A DNA stretch of 64,000 nucleotides, taken from contig CALURK010000006.1 of the NCBI GenBank assembly GCA_944323165.1, forward strand, positions 1-64,000, written 5' to 3'. The notes beneath the pieces were generated by a model, which saw nothing but the letters and a program-made list of their open reading frames with translations, made no database searches and was not told the DNA's origin. A program made the translations under genes and the position numbers. Positions 60,721 through 64,000 of this stretch are shown here, one piece after another (within the stretch, counting starts at the first letter, position 1; every line of letters begins with the position of its first letter). The stretch comes from Candidatus Gastranaerophilales bacterium. GTDB taxonomy: Bacteria > Cyanobacteriota > Vampirovibrionia > Gastranaerophilales > Gastranaerophilaceae.

Positions 60721-62091
60721 TTATATGTGTTTTACGTATTCCATCTGCTGCTTGAATACCTTAATAGCATCAGACTTTATATCTGGCACTAAGGTTGCTA
60801 AAGTATCAGTACTTGTTAAAGATTTAATAAAATTTTTCAACTGTTTAACGCTGTATGCACCATTATTTCTATCGCTATCTAATTTTTGAATAAGTTTATT
60901 TATATCTATACTATCAATAAAATCTAAATTTATATATTTATGTATACAGCTAAGCATATCAGTGTTATCCATAGCTGGAATAGCAAATTTTACTCCAAAT
61001 CGTCCGCTTCTTAGTAATATATCATCTAGCATTTCTGGAATAGCCGTTGTTGCAATGATGGTTGCATGAAAATCCTCTGATGCTGTATCAAGATAACTCT
61101 TTAAGGGCCCAAGTATACGAGAATCCTTAGGTGCAAATTTCTCAAAATCATTTATAACAATTAAAGTTCTACTCTGTCCATTTTCAAAACCTGCCTTTGC
61201 TTTAGTACTTGCCTCTTTTAATCTATTAAACCGTTCTATTTCACTCCCCTCTGTACTTATTTGAATAGAACGTACACCAAATTGACTTGCTAAAATATTA
61301 GCAAATTCTTTGTTGTTATCAATATCAGGTCCATATAATAGAATAGCATTTGGAATATTTATCGTTTTATTATTTTTCTCTAAAACTATCAAACGTCCAA
61401 ATTTATTAATTAAATCTGCTTTGACTCCTGCGAATCCAGCTATTCTAGCAAAGCCATTAGATTTTGGAGTATTTATTTCTTTGTTGATAGAATCCGGTTT
61501 AATAATAGAACTATTTATATTATTTTTTACAGTCTCTTCTTTTGCTTGGTATTCTGATTCTATTACTTTTATTTTTTCTGAAAAATCTTTCTTCAATTGC
61601 TTTTGATATTCTTCATTTTGTAATAATAAATTCTCAGTTTCTGTTTTAAGGTTTTCAATAGTTTTCTTCTGTTCATCAATAGCAGTTTGTGCAGAATAAT
61701 TTGCACTCTGGAGACTACTTTTTTGCGAACCAAGTTGGCTTAATGTTCGATGATAGTCTGATATGATTGATTTGTTATAACTTATCTGGCTTTTTATGTT
61801 AGACAGCTGTGAGCGTTTGGAAGATAAACTACTTGAATGATAATTATTTGCACTTCTTTCTGCTTGTTCTCGACTTTCCAACTCCGCTTCTTTGCGTGCA
61901 ATTTGTCTTTCCAAATCTCTAATTTCACTACGCATTTGGTTTTCTACTATTTGTTCTGCTTTCCAGTAAGCTGAACTAAAAATGCTATTTCTATCTTCCA
62001 TTCTGCGAACCCTATCATCATATTCACCTTTAAAAGATATTTGTTTTTTATTGTATATAGTATTTTGAAAATTTATTTTATTTATTAACAT
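60721..62091 (-). CDS. AAA+-like protein with defective ATP site and N-terminal coiled coil (456 aa)
   Basis: N-terminal motif QISFKGEY (17-24), coiled coil about 50-190, then an AAA domain from SNGFARIAGFAGVKADL (211 on). Where Walker A should be the sequence is GPDIDNNKE (254-262), lacking the GK-S/T. Walker B is LIVINDFE (310-317), and sensor-1 is ATTA (347-350) instead of ATTN. The arginine-finger block DDILLRSGRF (356-365) is intact. It looks like a pseudo-ATPase able to donate the Arg finger to a neighbour. Third gene of the operon; AAAGGA seven nt before the ATG. Confidence 0.8.
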   Translation of the reverse strand: MLINKINFQNTIYNKKQISFKGEYDDRVRRMEDRNSIFSSAYWKAEQIVENQMRSEIRDLERQIARKEAELESREQAERSANNYHSSSLSSKRSQLSNIKSQISYNKSIISDYHRTLSQLGSQKSSLQSANYSAQTAIDEQKKTIENLKTETENLLLQNEEYQKQLKKDFSEKIKVIESEYQAKEETVKNNINSSIIKPDSINKEINTPKSNGFARIAGFAGVKADLINKFGRLIVLEKNNKTINIPNAILLYGPDIDNNKEFANILASQFGVRSIQISTEGSEIERFNRLKEASTKAKAGFENGQSRTLIVINDFEKFAPKDSRILGPLKSYLDTASEDFHATIIATTAIPEMLDDILLRSGRFGVKFAIPAMDNTDMLSCIHKYINLDFIDSIDINKLIQKLDSDRNNGAYSVKQLKNFIKSLTSTDTLATLVPDIKSDAIKVFKQQMEYVKHI

Positions 62092-62102
62092 ATCTTATTC
62101 CT

Positions 62103-63164
62103 TTATCTTTTTAGTATTTTTGCTAGTAAATCTTCTCCAAGATACTGATGTTTTGAAACAAATTCAACCAGGCTATCTCGCCCAAGTTTTTGATCCGTAT
62201 AAAAAGTCTTTTCAGCTTTTACATTTGTAGCAAAATTACTAGTATTCATTATTTCTGAATATGGAACTTTTGATACTAATACCAATATATTATGGTACAG
62301 TTTTTCCGAATTTATAAGTAAATCTTTAAAGAATTTGCTATTTATTATTGAAGAAATAGACTGTTCTACATCACCTAATAAAGTAAAAGTTCGAGTTCCC
62401 GTTTCCTCATATTTTCTTGCTGCTAAAATAGATATTTTCTTTATTAGAGAAATCAATTGTTTTTCATCTTTTAAATTTACTGTATGAAGTTTTGCATAAT
62501 TAGAATCGGTCTGTTTTACTAACCAAGAGAAGATTGGTTCTGGAATGTTCGTTTCATCTTCAATATAGATACTAGATGGAATCTCTGATGTATTGCCTTC
62601 CATTGACTGTATGATGGGATTTATCACCTTTTGAATTAATGAATTTTTTAAACCACCAATTGCACTTTTTACAGAATTTTCATGGCTATATTTTAATTTT
62701 TCAGATGTTGTTTGAAAATCAGCAGTCAATTTTTGCTGTAATTCATTATTAGATTGTCTTATTTTTTCTATTTCGTTTTTTTTATTGATTCCTAATTGTT
62801 TTATAGTTTTATTATTTTCTTCCGCTTTGTTTTGCAAACGATACCCTTCGGATTCTAAATCATAAATATCGTCCTCTTTGTTATCTACTTTGCGTTTTAA
62901 TTTAGCAACTTTATTTTCACTTGCATCTAACTCATTTTCTGCACTTTCTATTTCATCATCTAATGACGAGGACATCCTATTAAAATCGTATTCATCTGAC
63001 CATATACGTGAATTAACATTCGAAATTTGAGAATCAAGGCTTGAGAGTCGTTGCTCTTTACTATATTTTTCACTATCAAGATAGTGACCAAAAGTAATTT
63101 GTTTTGCTTTTATATTTCTATTATAAGAAATGCTATTTAGCTTATTTATTGCATTGATCTTCAT
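62103..63164 (-). CDS. Degenerate AAA+-related coiled-coil protein (353 aa)
   Basis: N-terminal motif QITFGHY (22-28), then a long coiled coil (about 45-165: DDEIESAENELDASENKVAK onward). The C-terminal half follows the AAA layout of its neighbours but without any catalytic motif. IYIEDETNIPEPIFSWL stands at the Walker A strand, TFTLLGDVEQ at Walker B, and NILVLVSKVPYSEIM at sensor 1. GGTAGG precedes the ATG, 12 nt after the stop of the upstream ATPase gene. Homology is inferred from pattern and gene order. Confidence 0.65.
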   Translation of the reverse strand: MKINAINKLNSISYNRNIKAKQITFGHYLDSEKYSKEQRLSSLDSQISNVNSRIWSDEYDFNRMSSSLDDEIESAENELDASENKVAKLKRKVDNKEDDIYDLESEGYRLQNKAEENNKTIKQLGINKKNEIEKIRQSNNELQQKLTADFQTTSEKLKYSHENSVKSAIGGLKNSLIQKVINPIIQSMEGNTSEIPSSIYIEDETNIPEPIFSWLVKQTDSNYAKLHTVNLKDEKQLISLIKKISILAARKYEETGTRTFTLLGDVEQSISSIINSKFFKDLLINSEKLYHNILVLVSKVPYSEIMNTSNFATNVKAEKTFYTDQKLGRDSLVEFVSKHQYLGEDLLAKILKR

Positions 63165-63176
63165 TTTTTACCTACC

Positions 63177-64000
63177 TTACAACATTTTCACATATTTAAT
63201 TTGTTCTAAAAATTTATCTAATGCTACTTTAGAAATATCAGCTCCCATTTTTTTTATATTTTCCATTATTTCTCTTTGGCTAATCTTACAACCTTTTTTT
63301 ACAAAATCCTCAAATACAAAACTATTATTTGTATTTTCAGGTCCTACCTGACCTTCTACTAAACCTCGAATAATAGCTTTTATTTTTGCATTACTAAAAG
63401 CTGCTTCTGGTTGAACTTTAACAATTTCTTCTGCTAATTCTTCAAAATTAACACTTTCATCTGCAAAGTCCTTACCATAATATTTAAGAATTTCAATAAC
63501 ATTTTTTTTATCAGCAGGAGCTAAAGCTACTTTTACATTGAAACGCCCTGATCTTAGTAAAATATCATCAATTTTTTCCGGGAAATTAGTTGTAGCAAAA
63601 ATTGTTGCATGATATTTCTGAGAAACATCGTCCATAAAAGACTTTAATACTGAAACAATTTTAGAATCTTTTGGAGCAAAATCATTAAATTCTTCTATTC
63701 TTATGATTGTTCTTTTACCATCTTTTTCAAAATTCTCTTGTGCTTTTTGAGCTGCAGCTTTTAAGTTTTTCCAATTTGTTGCTTCATCAATATCAAGTTC
63801 GATTTTTGTGTGATGACAATCTAACTGTTCCGCAAATGCTTTTGCAAATAAAGACTTACCATTACCTTTGGGGCCATAAAATAAAATGCCATTAGGGACA
63901 TCAGCAGGTTGTCCACTTCTTTCGGCTATAATAGAGTTACCTATATGAGTTAATAACACATCTTTTTCTTTTTGATAGCCTGCAACACTGCCAAAACCTT
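63177..64000 (-). CDS. AAA+ ATPase, intact motifs; 5' end beyond the window
   Basis: The frame is open to the window edge, so the N-terminus (probably a coiled coil) is missing. Visible are GFGSVAGYQKEKDVLL, Walker A GPKGNGKS, Walker B TIIRIEEF, sensor-1 ATTN and the second region of homology DDILLRSGRF. It is closest to classic-clade AAA ATPases of the FtsH/proteasomal type. The C-terminal end EQIKYVKML matches QQMEYVKHI of the 456-aa neighbour. A GTG near 63959 is an internal codon, not the start. First visible gene of a three-gene operon. Confidence 0.88.
   Translation of the reverse strand, partial: GFGSVAGYQKEKDVLLTHIGNSIIAERSGQPADVPNGILFYGPKGNGKSLFAKAFAEQLDCHHTKIELDIDEATNWKNLKAAAQKAQENFEKDGKRTIIRIEEFNDFAPKDSKIVSVLKSFMDDVSQKYHATIFATTNFPEKIDDILLRSGRFNVKVALAPADKKNVIEILKYYGKDFADESVNFEELAEEIVKVQPEAAFSNAKIKAIIRGLVEGQVGPENTNNSFVFEDFVKKGCKISQREIMENIKKMGADISKVALDKFLEQIKYVKML

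Noticed and set aside
63177-63959. GTG at 63959 as the true start of the last AAA+ gene
   Set aside because: The frame stays open upstream and encodes GFGSVAGYQKEKD, which aligns with the conserved block before the AAA domain in the neighbouring paralogue.

Overview
The window reads like chromosome of a gut-type Vampirovibrionia (Melainabacteria, Gastranaerophilales) or a close relative. The DNA is AT-rich and the cell envelope is Gram-negative: there is an outer-membrane porin with a signal peptide, an AMIN-domain protein and type IV prepilins. Metabolism looks fermentative and glycolytic, with a PPi-dependent phosphofructokinase, a glucan phosphorylase-family protein, a pyruvate-decarboxylase-like enzyme and a formate/nitrite channel. 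Many short unknown proteins carry an N-terminal I-x-F-[KGS]-[GA] motif, which I associate from memory with this lineage. The taxonomic call is inference; no rRNA gene is present.

Layout. 1-4384: end of an integrated element with an unknown partial gene, a repeat-rich segment containing 22-bp iterons, a candidate replication protein, a 52-aa protein and a large serine recombinase whose last codons run antisense into tRNA-Asp. 4385-22301: core genes, namely ZIP metal transporter, PFP, agmatinase-nth, TPR/YkgJ pair, porin, FNT channel, and a radical SAM - RNase E/G - membrane protein - rsmI operon. 22302-25453: accessory stretch with tRNA-Ser, a degenerate ~56-bp repeat, a candidate caspase-like protein, a ParDE-type toxin-antitoxin pair and a broken REP-associated transposase. 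25454-32700: DXS-like enzyme, cupin, phosphorylase homologue, membrane-anchored Hsp20, M16 peptidase. 32716-38226: ribosomal/RNA polymerase operon infA-rpmJ-rpsM-rpsK-rpsD-rpoA-rplQ-truA-rplM-rpsI on the minus strand. 38227-47046: ychF, a zinc phospholipase-like protein, an S24 repressor locus, trkA-trkH, def-fmt and dus. 47076-57726: TPR lipoprotein-like/secreted protein, an 820-aa lineage-specific protein, gmk with a thiamine-diphosphate decarboxylase, an acyltransferase and a prepilin pair.

57932-64000: a second insertion boundary. A 42-nt 3' fragment of tRNA-Lys(CUU) with its own terminator is followed by an XRE regulator, a secreted nuclease-like protein, tagged small proteins and a tandem operon of three related AAA+-type proteins. 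One has intact ATPase motifs, one has lost them, and one is more degenerate still.

The main points for follow-up are these: the shared N-terminal motif on otherwise unrelated proteins, including a phospholipase C-like protein where the motif sits directly before the predicted zinc-ligand tryptophan; the AAA+/pseudo-AAA triplet; the iteron array; and the phosphorylase homologue with serine at the position of the PLP lysine.
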